A stretch of 27,363 nt of DNA from a virus. Positions 8,758 through 17,016 of the stretch are shown in pieces (position 1 is the first letter of the stretch; each line of letters begins with the position of its first letter). The notes under the pieces are model-generated. The model was not told the origin of the DNA. It did not search any database and was given only the letters and a program-made list of their open reading frames with translations. The position numbers and the translations under genes are program-made. The DNA lies in IMG/VR virus record IMGVR_UViG_3300009001_000071, positions 1-27,363 of that record, one strand, 5' to 3'.

Positions 8758-10155
8758 CTACAGTTGGATAACGATTTTAATATCTTCTGTTTGATCAGCA
8801 GATCTAAACACTGCTGCTCTGTTATCAATATATAGAAGTTCTCCAGAGTGAGGATCAAACACACCCTTCAGAACCTTAGAGACAATACCTGTAGTGGAAC
8901 CACCACCCTCATGAATGCTGATTGTCTCACCGGAATCAAAGACGCCGAAACCAGTATATTCGCTCTGATGATAGTAAACCATCGAAGAGTCAACATTGTC
9001 AATATATGCCTTGGCGCCAGACTGAGTTCCGATAATGATCTTATCGTTCTCAAAAGGACCGTCAGCAACAGAAGTTACTTGCAACCTTCTTAGACCCAGT
9101 CCAGTCTCGTCTGTAAAAGATCCAGAGCTGTCTTGAATCTTGATATTTTTCATCAAAGAAATTTGACGGAAATCTTGCCCAACAATGAATGTGTTTTGTT
9201 CGTCGCCATTTGGTTTTGTGTTGAACATCAGAGCAGCGGACTTGAGGTCCTCTCTTGCATCAAAACCAAGTCCATCTTCAGGACCAATAATCGCACGAGC
9301 AGAAGCACCAGTGCCGTTACCACCTTCAATAACAACGTTGGCATATGTGTATCCATTACCGAAAGCAAATGTGCCATCAGAACTATCTTTTACTCTCAGG
9401 TTAACAACCGAACCGCCAGCAACTGTAGGGGTTGCTTTGGCGCGGATACCGTTACCAATTACTGTCACTGTAGGAACAGAGGTGTATCCTGTACCAAAAC
9501 TAGTCATGACATAATTAAGAACCTGTCCGCCAATTGCATTCTGCTGGATCAACTGCTGCTCAACATCTTCGGCAGGAGCATCAGAGTCAACCAGATATTC
9601 GCCAACATCAACCGTATCGCCTGCAGAGTCTTGTACTCTCGCAACAGGGATATAAGCAGAAGAAATAAACTTCGATGCCTTCAAAGCACCGATGGAGTAT
9701 AGGAATTTCCAGACATAACCGTCCGCAGTTCTAAATGCTGTACCTTCTGTATTGCCTGTCGGTTGAACCGTCGAGGCAACAGGTTGAGGCGGATTCGCAT
9801 TTGTCTTGCCTTGCTCAAGGCAAATATAGACTTGCTGGTTATCGTTCATGACATAGAAGGGGAGGATCGGGAATCCATCAACATTGTCGTCATAGGCAGA
9901 GTAGATTGCACCAGAGACCCAGTTATACCGAGGGACAGTAAATGTAAGGTCGGTAATGTTTTTAACAGACTGGATACCGAGTCTCATGTTTCTGACGTCT
10001 CTTACACTATTTCTAGGAGCATCAGCAATGTCAGAATCATTCCAGACTTCTGATTTACCAATAGCAGCAAAATAATTATTGGCAGAATCTTCAAAGTCTC
10101 TGAATAAGTCTTTGAGAATAATTCTTTTTAGATCATCTGTGAGTACAGCAGCCAT
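8758..10155 (-). CDS. 8: Baseplate wedge protein gp8
   Basis: This 465-aa protein matches T4 gp8 (334 aa) at several places I recognise: 'IGKSEVWND' near residue 32 (T4 has FGRSEPW), 'DGYVWKFLY' at 145-153 (T4 DGYVWEYLF), 'DFRQISLMKN' in the second half (T4 GFRQISIITN), and the C-terminal 'HSGELLYIDNR' and 'DQTEDIKI' at about 436-461 (T4 HSGEMIYMENR and DQTEEINI). gp8 dimers bridge gp7, gp10 and gp6 in the baseplate wedge. An insertion at about residues 205-300 carries two beta units of the 'GxGYTxxPTVTVIGNG' and 'GGNGTGASARA' type that T4 lacks. The start is preceded by AGGAC with 7-base spacing; the SD overlaps the TAG of the gp10-like gene upstream. Confidence 0.93.
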   Translation of the reverse strand: MAAVLTDDLKRIILKDLFRDFEDSANNYFAAIGKSEVWNDSDIADAPRNSVRDVRNMRLGIQSVKNITDLTFTVPRYNWVSGAIYSAYDDNVDGFPILPFYVMNDNQQVYICLEQGKTNANPPQPVASTVQPTGNTEGTAFRTADGYVWKFLYSIGALKASKFISSAYIPVARVQDSAGDTVDVGEYLVDSDAPAEDVEQQLIQQNAIGGQVLNYVMTSFGTGYTSVPTVTVIGNGIRAKATPTVAGGSVVNLRVKDSSDGTFAFGNGYTYANVVIEGGNGTGASARAIIGPEDGLGFDAREDLKSAALMFNTKPNGDEQNTFIVGQDFRQISLMKNIKIQDSSGSFTDETGLGLRRLQVTSVADGPFENDKIIIGTQSGAKAYIDNVDSSMVYYHQSEYTGFGVFDSGETISIHEGGGSTTGIVSKVLKGVFDPHSGELLYIDNRAAVFRSADQTEDIKIVIQL

Positions 10156-10164
10156 TTATCTGTC

Positions 10165-11160
10165 CTATGTAATCGTTGCGCCATTGTTATTTGCAATGAA
10201 CCATTCAGATCCACTCCAAATAAGCATAATAGAATCACCAGAGGAATCAAAGGTGATGCTTGTAGCATTTGCAAGGTTAGATGGTGTTAGTGTATGGAAA
10301 GCAGATCCACCAGGAACACCAGTCGCTAAGAAGTATTTAGTTTCCCCAGATTGATCCGCATCAGCAAGAGTTACAGTAATTGCAGTTGCTTGATTCAGGA
10401 ACGTTACTGGAACTTCGAGAGATGCTGCGCCAGAAGCAGTAACTGTTTCCGTCGCCATAATAAAACTGCTTTGAATCCGAACGCCACCGTTACCTTTGCC
10501 AGAAAGTCTCAGGTCAATATTCGTGTCGTCGCCTGCAGCAGAAATGATGGGATCGTTTGTCGAGGTTGCGTTGGTAATTTCAACATGATTATCAGCACCA
10601 GCAGTTTCGCTAAACGTCAACAATTCATTACCGTTATTATCAATAACGTCACCCGTTAGAGTTATGTCATCGATAACAGGAGCAACGAGAGTCTTATTAG
10701 AAAGTGTTTGTGTTGCACCATTAAGGGTAAATTGATCAGAGTCAGAAACGGCAGGAATTGTAAGCAGTGCGTTTGCAGAAAGTCCTGCCGGACGAACCTG
10801 GTAAATATATGAACCAGAACTGTCTCTTAGATCTAGATTAGAAACAATAGGATTTACTAGAGTCTTTGACGAAAGAGTTTGTTCTGCCGAGTCTAAGACA
10901 AGAGTGCCAGAAGCATCCGGAAAATAATTGGCACGGGCAGCAGAAGAGTTAGGGGCACTGATTCGGGTATCAAAGGAGAGTCCACCCTGAATCAAAATAC
11001 CAGAACTATCGAAGTCAATGTTCGGCATCAGGAATGTGCCGTTACCTAGTTTCTGATAGATCTCTTCGAAATTTTGCTCGATTTTTAATGTGGCAGAACG
11101 AAGGGTGTCCCCTGTGCCATCATTTGCAATCGTGCCTCTATTAAGAACTTGTCTTGTCAT
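10165..11160 (-). CDS. gp10 N-terminal-like baseplate protein with fibre repeats
   Basis: In this 331-aa protein, residues 7-41 contain 'NRGTIANDGTGDTLR' followed by 'KIEQNFEEIYQKLGNG', closely matching the N-terminus of T4 gp10 (IGNVVDDGTGDYLR, KINENFDELYYELGDG). The C-terminal ~60 residues, ending 'GDSIMLIWSGSEWFIANN', resemble the T4 gp10 stretch after residue ~100 (GDTIKG, CAPGRWEYVKN). Between these lie two copies of a fibre-type unit 'QTLSSKTLVNPIV' / 'QTLSNKTLVAPVI' about 60 residues apart. T4 gp10 is 602 aa and trimeric, joining the short tail fibres; only its N-terminal modules are represented here. The gene has its own late promoter at 11197-11204, about 37 bases upstream. The link to gp10 is strong for residues 7-41 and moderate elsewhere. 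Confidence 0.8.
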   Translation of the reverse strand: MTRQVLNRGTIANDGTGDTLRSATLKIEQNFEEIYQKLGNGTFLMPNIDFDSSGILIQGGLSFDTRISAPNSSAARANYFPDASGTLVLDSAEQTLSSKTLVNPIVSNLDLRDSSGSYIYQVRPAGLSANALLTIPAVSDSDQFTLNGATQTLSNKTLVAPVIDDITLTGDVIDNNGNELLTFSETAGADNHVEITNATSTNDPIISAAGDDTNIDLRLSGKGNGGVRIQSSFIMATETVTASGAASLEVPVTFLNQATAITVTLADADQSGETKYFLATGVPGGSAFHTLTPSNLANATSITFDSSGDSIMLIWSGSEWFIANNNGATIT

Positions 11161-11170
11161 TTACGGACCT

Positions 11171-11189
11171 ATAATCCTTGCAAGGTTAT
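11171..11189 (-). promoter_or_regulatory. Predicted 5'-terminal hairpin in the leader of the gp10-like mRNA
   Basis: From the predicted start near 11191, the leader begins G-T and then ATAACC-TTGCAA-GG-A-TTAT: six base pairs around a six-base loop with one bulged A. The Shine-Dalgarno AGG follows directly after the 3' arm. Such a hairpin at the very 5' end could stabilise the late transcript or modulate initiation. The structure is read by eye only. Confidence 0.35.
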
Positions 11190-11196
11190 ACTTTCT

Positions 11197-11204
11197 TATT
11201 TATA
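11197..11204 (-). promoter_or_regulatory. T4-type late promoter for the gp10-like/gp8/giant-protein unit
   Basis: A perfect TATAAATA on the minus strand, overlapping the TAA stop of the gp7-like gene. The predicted +1 is near 11191, giving a 31-base leader before the ATG at 11160. Match, orientation and distance all fit a late promoter read by a gp55-type sigma factor. Confidence 0.8.
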
Positions 11205-12726
11205 CAGAGTCTGGCCAGTTAGTGCTGTCCAACTCGTATAATGTGATTTCAGAATCAGAGTCATCACGGACAACAAGAGTGCCTCCAGAGTCTCTGTAAT
11301 AAGGTTCGACCCAGGTGAATTGGTCTTGGTCGATAGTCTCTGTACTTCCGATATCCAGACCAAACCTTTCGCCGTTGTATCCGCTGTCGCCTTCGTCGAG
11401 TGTTGGCGAGTTGGGAGACAACAGTTCGCCAATCGAGGAATACTGCTGGTGAACCTGATCGAGAGTAAAGTCCTCGTAATCTTTAAGTTCGTTACCAGAA
11501 GTCGGATAAGTTCCAGGAGTACCTAACGTAGTTCTGTACTGCAATTGTCCTGCTCCTTCGATCATATTGAACAGCGCGGTATGCTGAGCAAAACCACGTG
11601 GTGTAAGGGATGCTTCGCCCTCGATAATAAATGGCGGAATATCGAAAACGCCAGGATCGGGTTGGTTGTCAATATCTAGGTCGAATGCACTTACAAGTTG
11701 AACCTCGCTACCAAGGTAGATTCCTGCAGGATGCGCAAACAACTTGTATACTTCTTTCCATGTTGCAAGAGGAAGTCCACTCTTAATCAGGATTGCGAAG
11801 TCTTGATAGAGTTTGTCGTCTGTCAAGAATCTCTGAGAATTCGGACCAATCATAGAGTCCGGCACATAGTTAAGCGCAATGTATTCTTCGAACCGCTGAA
11901 ACCCATTGTTTATTTTGGCGGTCAAAATATACTCAGATGTCGGACTATTCAGTGTCACATTTACCTGAGAAACACCATATCTGTAAGGAGTTGGTGTGTC
12001 TTGAATGATCGGAGTAATTGTTGCTACACTAATCGGAACTTCTTCAAGTGTAAGATTACCATCTGCATCCTCTGCAACAATTCTTTCTAGTTTCCATTCA
12101 TATTGACTGCGGACAATGTCTTGATAGTAAAAGAAATTTTTATCATGGGGAACGGTTAGTGTAACAGTGGTGCCGAATGTATAGTCAAAACGATATGCCT
12201 CGTCAACCATAAAATCTGGATAACGATCTAACTGATAGTAAGAATCCACACCCAAATCTCTTAATGCTTCCTTCTCAACTGTGGCGTAGTCTCTATTTCC
12301 ACTTACATTGAATATCTGCTCTTTCGTGTATACGATGTCAGGATCAATGTTAAAGAACATTCTGAAGAACTGCTGAATAGAAAACTTCGTTCCCTTTGAA
12401 CGATAAAGAGTGTTTGAGAATTTGGCAGCACTTCTTTTGTCGGGGAATCCTTGGAAGTAGGATTGACCAAGAAGGAGTTCGTCTTCAATATAATTCAGCA
12501 GAGTAAAATCAGTCTGTGAAATGTCTCTTGTGTTAAACAGATCATCAATTAACCTAGAGGGAGAATCGGGTTCATTTTCAAAATCAAAATAGTTCTTGAG
12601 AAGAGAAACAAACTTAGGATAATTCTGAACGATATAGTCTGGAAGAATTTCCTCTATACGATACTCTCGGAGATTTATTTCTCTCCTTCCGGTATCTCTT
12701 AATGTTTTGTCTAGGTTAATTGACAT
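11200..12726 (-). CDS. 7: Baseplate wedge protein, gp7 C-terminal-like (short form)
   Basis: In this 508-aa protein, residues 96-126 read 'DKRSAAKFSNTLYRSKGTKF' followed by 'SIQQFFRMFF', aligning with T4 gp7 'DKRDAVARFFESRSYDFYST' and 'GIEASYKFLFKVLY'. Around residues 314-342 'SGLPLATWKEVYKLFAHPAG' matches T4 'SNLPSSRWKSDVIRFVHPVG'. Order and spacing are preserved, and the gene sits directly after gp6 as in T4 (6-7). T4 gp7 is 1032 aa; here only the C-terminal part is represented, so the large N-terminal arm is missing. I chose the ATG at 12726 (MSINLDKT) over one at 12780 because the latter lies inside gp6 and 12726 is one base past the gp6 stop. gp7 ties the gp6 inner ring to the wedge periphery. 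Confidence 0.8.
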   Translation of the reverse strand: MSINLDKTLRDTGRREINLREYRIEEILPDYIVQNYPKFVSLLKNYFDFENEPDSPSRLIDDLFNTRDISQTDFTLLNYIEDELLLGQSYFQGFPDKRSAAKFSNTLYRSKGTKFSIQQFFRMFFNIDPDIVYTKEQIFNVSGNRDYATVEKEALRDLGVDSYYQLDRYPDFMVDEAYRFDYTFGTTVTLTVPHDKNFFYYQDIVRSQYEWKLERIVAEDADGNLTLEEVPISVATITPIIQDTPTPYRYGVSQVNVTLNSPTSEYILTAKINNGFQRFEEYIALNYVPDSMIGPNSQRFLTDDKLYQDFAILIKSGLPLATWKEVYKLFAHPAGIYLGSEVQLVSAFDLDIDNQPDPGVFDIPPFIIEGEASLTPRGFAQHTALFNMIEGAGQLQYRTTLGTPGTYPTSGNELKDYEDFTLDQVHQQYSSIGELLSPNSPTLDEGDSGYNGERFGLDIGSTETIDQDQFTWVEPYYRDSGGTLVVRDDSDSEITLYELDSTNWPDSV

Positions 12727-12727
12727 A

Positions 12728-14557
12728 TTAGTTGGTCGCTTCGACAAGAACACCCTTCGCAACAGTTCTTGCTTCATCAAACTCTAGCACATTATTCCGC
12801 AGAGGAGTAATGGCACTTTGATTTGCAGGAACCGCAGCAATTTTGATAAACGTTTGCCCGCCAAGAATCGTATCAACCTTCAGTCCTACAATTCTGACTT
12901 CACCGCTGACAGGATCATAGTAACCAACATTGTCAACAAGGACCGTATCATTCGAGAGGTTAAACACCTGAAGTTTATTGGTGGTCAATTGATTCTTAAT
13001 CTGACATGTTGTACTGCCAATAGTAAATGTTGACGAGGTAATTCTGAAGTTTACATCATCCGGGTCAGCAATCGGGACAGGGAAAAGGAAACTGTAATCA
13101 GATTCAACCGTCAGAGAAGGAGTAAATCTCTGCTGCATTTTAACGTCTGCTCTAGAGGAAAGAACAGCAGGACTTACATCATCAACAAGACTCAGAAGAT
13201 TTGATCTACGGAAAGACAAACCAAACTTGCCTGTGACTTTGGTAAAGTAATTCCGAATGACTTCTCTTACCTGCTCCTGAACAGTGTTTAGCGCGAGAGT
13301 TGTAAGTCTAGGGTTAAACTGGAAGAATAATTCCAATTCAACATAAGTCTTAATCGGATCATCGAACTTAAGTGTAAAGGAAGCAACCGAGAGTTGTTCG
13401 GCAAGATCCTGAATAGATTGTTTGGTGATTCTCTTTCTTTCTTCGGTAACGTTATCCTTGAACAGAACCGACATAAAGACTGCACCGTACTCAGGTTTAA
13501 GTGCATCCTCTCCGCCCCAAGATTTGATGTCGTCGATCAGGGTAGAGAAATTTCTCAGTACCAGAGTGGAGTAGTCAGGATGAGTTACCATTCTGTTTTG
13601 TGAAGCATACTGAAACGGTGCATTCTTACGAATGGATTCTAGAGATTCTTTCTCGCCACCTCCAGCACCCTTTGCGACTGTCGTGATAGTCGGAGTTCTG
13701 CTGATCAGGTTTGTGACTTTAATCTGTTCTGCTGCCTCGAAAATATATGCTTCGTTTGCATTAGGACCAGAACTTGACAGATAGTCAACGGTGATCTTAT
13801 TACCAGCAAGAGGAGTGCGACCAAGAGTTGTGCCGTTACCAAAACTCAGTTCATAGTAACCATTGGGCATCTCTTTAATGATGTACAATACAGACTGTTC
13901 GTTTATCGTAGTTGCAGAGAGAATATTATTAAATGTAATGAAGGAAAGTGCAGTCGGACTTTCATAGACACGAACAACTGCAGTGTTGATGTCCATATTC
14001 TCGTCAGGGATGACATAGACAGTATTCTCATCACTCCTTCCGGCAATAAAGGTTTTTTGTTTCGCCACACCTTCGAAGATGGGGATTAGTTCCTCGCCAT
14101 CCAGCGTCTTGAATTGGTAGAATCCAGCGCCATCGTCAGAAGCAATGATTGTTTCTGTCGTCTGAAACACATAATTAACTTCGTCAACAGTGGTGTTAAA
14201 TTTAAACCCTGCTTGAACACTGATCGTAGGTTCTCTATCAGGAACAGAGGAGAGATTCAAGGACAGTCTTACTCTTGCCTCTGAAGATTTCTTGGAGTCA
14301 GGAATGTAACCAATACCTTCAGAAAGAGAGACCAAAGAAGAACGAAGTTGTGCAGTCCCAAGGAAAGACTCGTTCAATGCAAAGTTTGCAGTCAAAGCAT
14401 TGATGTGTGTATTGTATGCAAGGACGTCAAGAATATTGTTAAGAGCAGATGCTTCAAAGTTATAATCAGCAAACTCTTCTTGCTGTTGTAGATACGTCTT
14501 TAGATTGTTCTTGATATTCTGAAAATCTAAAGCTGTTGACTTGATAGTTGTTGCCAT
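12728..14557 (-). CDS. 6: Baseplate wedge protein gp6 (Baseplate_J-like)
   Basis: This 609-aa protein has an N-terminus ('ALDFQNIKNNLKTYLQQQ', 'NILDVLAYNTHINALTANFA', 'NESFLGTAQLRSSLVSLSEG') typical of T4 gp6 in marine T4-like phages. The middle ('GTTLGRTPLAGNKITVDYL', then 'ESIRKNAPFQYASQNRMVTH' and 'DYSTLVLR') is the Baseplate_J region found in gp6 and in P2 gpJ. gp6 forms the inner ring that closes the baseplate around the hub. T4 gp6 is 660 aa, so the length is near normal. The gene begins one base after the gp25 stop; the ribosome site is weak (AGG about 12 bases upstream), suggesting coupled translation. It sits between gp25 and the gp7-like gene. Confidence 0.95.
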   Translation of the reverse strand: MATTIKSTALDFQNIKNNLKTYLQQQEEFADYNFEASALNNILDVLAYNTHINALTANFALNESFLGTAQLRSSLVSLSEGIGYIPDSKKSSEARVRLSLNLSSVPDREPTISVQAGFKFNTTVDEVNYVFQTTETIIASDDGAGFYQFKTLDGEELIPIFEGVAKQKTFIAGRSDENTVYVIPDENMDINTAVVRVYESPTALSFITFNNILSATTINEQSVLYIIKEMPNGYYELSFGNGTTLGRTPLAGNKITVDYLSSSGPNANEAYIFEAAEQIKVTNLISRTPTITTVAKGAGGGEKESLESIRKNAPFQYASQNRMVTHPDYSTLVLRNFSTLIDDIKSWGGEDALKPEYGAVFMSVLFKDNVTEERKRITKQSIQDLAEQLSVASFTLKFDDPIKTYVELELFFQFNPRLTTLALNTVQEQVREVIRNYFTKVTGKFGLSFRRSNLLSLVDDVSPAVLSSRADVKMQQRFTPSLTVESDYSFLFPVPIADPDDVNFRITSSTFTIGSTTCQIKNQLTTNKLQVFNLSNDTVLVDNVGYYDPVSGEVRIVGLKVDTILGGQTFIKIAAVPANQSAITPLRNNVLEFDEARTVAKGVLVEATN

Positions 14558-14558
14558 C

Positions 14559-15014
14559 TTATCTTAACCTGTTTAGGACTGTGGTGAATTCTACAGTTTC
14601 GTTTGTATTGATTACCTGAAATACTACAGTGACATCCACTGAATTGAAATCAAGGTTTACATCTGCGGTAACTTTCAAACTAGAAAAATCTACTCTTGGT
14701 TCATAGACTCTGATCTGTTCTCTGATGTTTTCCTCGATCTCTGTTGCAGTATTTTCGTCAGCAAGTTCAAAGAGCAGAGAGTTAAGGTCAGCACCATAAT
14801 AAGGTTGGAATGGTTTCTCATTCCTGTTTGTCATAACCAAATTTTTTACTGCTTGCTTCACAGCAGCAGCATTAAACTTTTTATAGATTTCGCCGCTAGT
14901 TGGTTTCTTATTGAAGGCAAGATCCACATCAATATACTCTCTGTTGCGCGTGGTAGCAAGAGATACTGTGGATAAGTTCTTGTCCTCAATAGAGAGTGCT
15001 CGTTGAGTTGCCAT
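14559..15014 (-). CDS. 25: Baseplate wedge protein gp25
   Basis: This 151-aa protein is close in size to T4 gp25 (132 aa). The 'NEKPFQPYYGADLNSLLFEL' stretch at about 65-84 and 'IREQIRVYEPRV' at about 97-108 are signatures of the gp25/lysozyme-like family (PF04965), which includes contractile-tail and type VI baseplate wedge proteins. gp25 binds the gp6-gp7 core and the first sheath ring, so it initiates sheath assembly. The ATG is preceded by GAGAG at a 9-base distance, and a perfect late promoter lies 28 bases upstream. The gene leads directly into gp6. Confidence 0.95.
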   Translation of the reverse strand: MATQRALSIEDKNLSTVSLATTRNREYIDVDLAFNKKPTSGEIYKKFNAAAVKQAVKNLVMTNRNEKPFQPYYGADLNSLLFELADENTATEIEENIREQIRVYEPRVDFSSLKVTADVNLDFNSVDVTVVFQVINTNETVEFTTVLNRLR

Positions 15015-15041
15015 AAGATTTCTCTCGGAATATTCTTTTTT

Positions 15042-15049
15042 TATTTATA
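15042..15049 (-). promoter_or_regulatory. T4-type late promoter for gp25-gp6-gp7
   Basis: A perfect TATAAATA on the minus strand, directly after the stop of the 198-aa gene (15050). The predicted +1 is near 15036, giving a 22-base leader before the gp25 ATG at 15014 with a GAGAG ribosome site inside it. Position, orientation and spacing are all consistent. Confidence 0.85.
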
Positions 15050-15646
15050 TTACTTAATCTTAACTTCTATCAATTCATCACTACTCAACAGAGTTCCATT
15101 AAATCTGGTCTCAACATTCTTAGAGAAATTCAAATCAAAACTCTCGGGGACTTCCGGAACCTCGACAAGAATCTGCGAGGTCAGAGAACCGTCAGGATTG
15201 TATATGTCATAATCTAAGATCAGTTTTTCATATTGGAAATAGTCTTTCCAATATTCAGCGACGTCAAATGTTTTGAAATTGTCAATCTTGCCTTTTTGAT
15301 TGATTACCTGATACCCAACCAGTGTGCCATTTTGTTTCTTGATGTTCTCGCCTGCAACAGTCTCGTCAGGACCGCCTCTGTAAATACCTTCAGAGACAAT
15401 CAGTCTCACATCGTTAAACAGATCAATGTTGCCGTTAATCGAACGATATAGTTCAGCATGGAGATAAAGGTTTCTGGCCATTTGCTTTCTTTGCGCAGAA
15501 GAACCAATGAAGTTAAAGTGTGTTCTGTCTCCATATGCCCCAAGAAACTTAGCAATACTCACTCCAGGAGCAAGTTTAGTTTTTGCCGAGATCTTAGAGT
15601 CTGGAACAAAGTTGGGATTATAAACAGGATCTGGGATATAAATCAC
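15050..15646 (-). CDS. Conserved-looking tail protein of unknown function, GTG start
   Basis: This 198-aa protein starts with GTG at 15646 in a GTGA overlap with the stop of the gp5 C-terminal gene. The next in-frame Met ('RKQMARN') is about 55 residues in and would remove well-ordered sequence, so the GTG start is preferred. Residues 28-70 ('VSIAKFLGAYGDRTHFNF' then 'QRKQMARNLYLHAELYRSI') look helical; residues 80-200 are beta-rich with 'VRLIVSEGIYRGGPDETV' and 'NGTLVGYQVINQKGKI'. I do not recognise the family. Location between the gp5 needle gene and gp25 suggests a hub or baseplate part, or a needle accessory. I looked for a D,D-peptidase M15 motif (SxHxxGxAxD) and did not find it. Confidence 0.75.
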   Translation of the reverse strand: MIYIPDPVYNPNFVPDSKISAKTKLAPGVSIAKFLGAYGDRTHFNFIGSSAQRKQMARNLYLHAELYRSINGNIDLFNDVRLIVSEGIYRGGPDETVAGENIKKQNGTLVGYQVINQKGKIDNFKTFDVAEYWKDYFQYEKLILDYDIYNPDGSLTSQILVEVPEVPESFDLNFSKNVETRFNGTLLSSDELIEVKIK

Positions 15647-17016
15647 GGAGTAAACCTCTTTCCTCTACTACCAACGCCATTGCCAATAGGAACCGTTCCG
15701 AATTTGGGATTCGGGGTCTTCGGAGAAGTTCTGCCAATATTCGGTGGAACGGTTTCAGTATATTTCTCGCTGATCTTTCCTTCCCCAACCATCTTTGCAG
15801 CAATCAATGCTTTGTTGGCAGGATCTCGGAAGCATGAACGAAGTTCCTGTGTGCTTGGTACCTTCTCAAACAAACCTTCATAATCATCTTTGAGAAGAAT
15901 CTTATTCTTCATTCGATCGCCAGCATCAACCGAAACTTTACGAATTGCATAACTGCCGCCAAGCAAATGAATACCTACGATTGGTGCTGCTGGCGGAGGT
16001 GCAGAGGGAAAGACAACCTGCAATTTGTAGAAAGTTGGCGGAACACCGCTAAGTCCGCCAGAAAGGTTTGAGTACATTGAAGAAATTGATTGCATGCTTT
16101 GACCAAAGAACGATCCATAGAATGCTGCACCAGAAGCAAAGGGAACAGGACCAAGAGGACCCTGATAAACCTTGCCTGTAAAGTCAACTGCAGATCCACC
16201 AATGCTCCCGCTAACACCAAGAATAGAAACCTTGGTTGCTGAGATATTTGCTGTCTTAGAAACAGCAACCCACTCTTTCTTACCCGACTGCATAAAGTTT
16301 TCGTCGGAGAACATATTGATGTCGCCTTCGACTTCTAGTGAATATTCTTCCTTGACAACTTTCTTATCGCTACCAAGAACAGCATCTAGATTGTTTCCGA
16401 TTGTTTTTGTTGAGCGAGACTTTTTGGTAATGAAATCAGAATGCCCAGCGACTGTGGTTCTATGATTCTGATTTACATTCTCAATCTTATTTCCTGCAAC
16501 ATTGATATTATAGTTCCCACCAACGTCAACGTTGTAGTCTCCAGTTACCTGAAGGTTCAGATTGCCCTTGTAGATCAGATCTCCTTCACCTTCGATAATC
16601 GCAGTCTGATCGCCACCAGTAACTTCAATCTTATTGTTGACTGCAGAGACAATAACAGAACCATCTGCTCGCATCTCAACGCCAGCACCCTTGCGGTGTT
16701 TGATAAGAATACGCTCACCGCCAGGAGTATCATCATACTCCACAATATGACCAGAGGAAGTCTCTGTTGTTTGGTTGAAGGGGAATCGAGAAGGTTCTTG
16801 TGGTTCAATGTTTAGCGAAACGCCAATATCACCACCACCGACATAGAGATCATTTACCTCTAAACCCCGAGCAGCTCTGTTTATGGAGGATCCATAGTAG
16901 TATTTGCTTTTAGGATACTCTCCTGTAGGATCTTGAAACCCATCAACCGGAATACCTTCAGTCTCATCAACAGAAGGGTTTTCACCCAGGATTCGTTTTT
17001 CTCGTGTAGTTGTCAT
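15643..17016 (-). CDS. 5: gp5 C-terminal needle (beta-helix) protein
   Basis: This 457-aa protein corresponds to the part of T4 gp5 that follows the lysozyme, plus the linker. Residues 27-36 'FQDPTGEYPK' match the T4 gp5 linker FSDPTGQYPR. Residues 84-118 'ETSSGHIVEYDDTPGGERI' then 'KGAGVEMRADGS' match T4 'ETESGHIQEFDDTPGQERY' and 'TGTYEEVSPSGR'. Residues about 140-185 contain Val-Gly repeats ('GNLNLQVTGDYNVDVGGNYN') typical of the triple-stranded beta-helix needle (VgrG/gp5C type). After about residue 245 comes a Gly/Ser/Pro-rich region and a C-terminal stretch near 360-430 ('DPANKALIAAKMVGEGKISE') that T4 gp5 lacks. The ATG overlaps the TGA of the amidase gene (ATGA). It would form the membrane-puncturing spike under the hub. 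Confidence 0.9.
   Translation of the reverse strand: MTTTREKRILGENPSVDETEGIPVDGFQDPTGEYPKSKYYYGSSINRAARGLEVNDLYVGGGDIGVSLNIEPQEPSRFPFNQTTETSSGHIVEYDDTPGGERILIKHRKGAGVEMRADGSVIVSAVNNKIEVTGGDQTAIIEGEGDLIYKGNLNLQVTGDYNVDVGGNYNINVAGNKIENVNQNHRTTVAGHSDFITKKSRSTKTIGNNLDAVLGSDKKVVKEEYSLEVEGDINMFSDENFMQSGKKEWVAVSKTANISATKVSILGVSGSIGGSAVDFTGKVYQGPLGPVPFASGAAFYGSFFGQSMQSISSMYSNLSGGLSGVPPTFYKLQVVFPSAPPPAAPIVGIHLLGGSYAIRKVSVDAGDRMKNKILLKDDYEGLFEKVPSTQELRSCFRDPANKALIAAKMVGEGKISEKYTETVPPNIGRTSPKTPNPKFGTVPIGNGVGSRGKRFTP

Noticed and set aside
12727-12780. Upstream start for the gp7-like gene at 12780
   Set aside because: It lies inside gp6; the ATG at 12726, one base past the gp6 stop, fits the pattern of neighbouring junctions.
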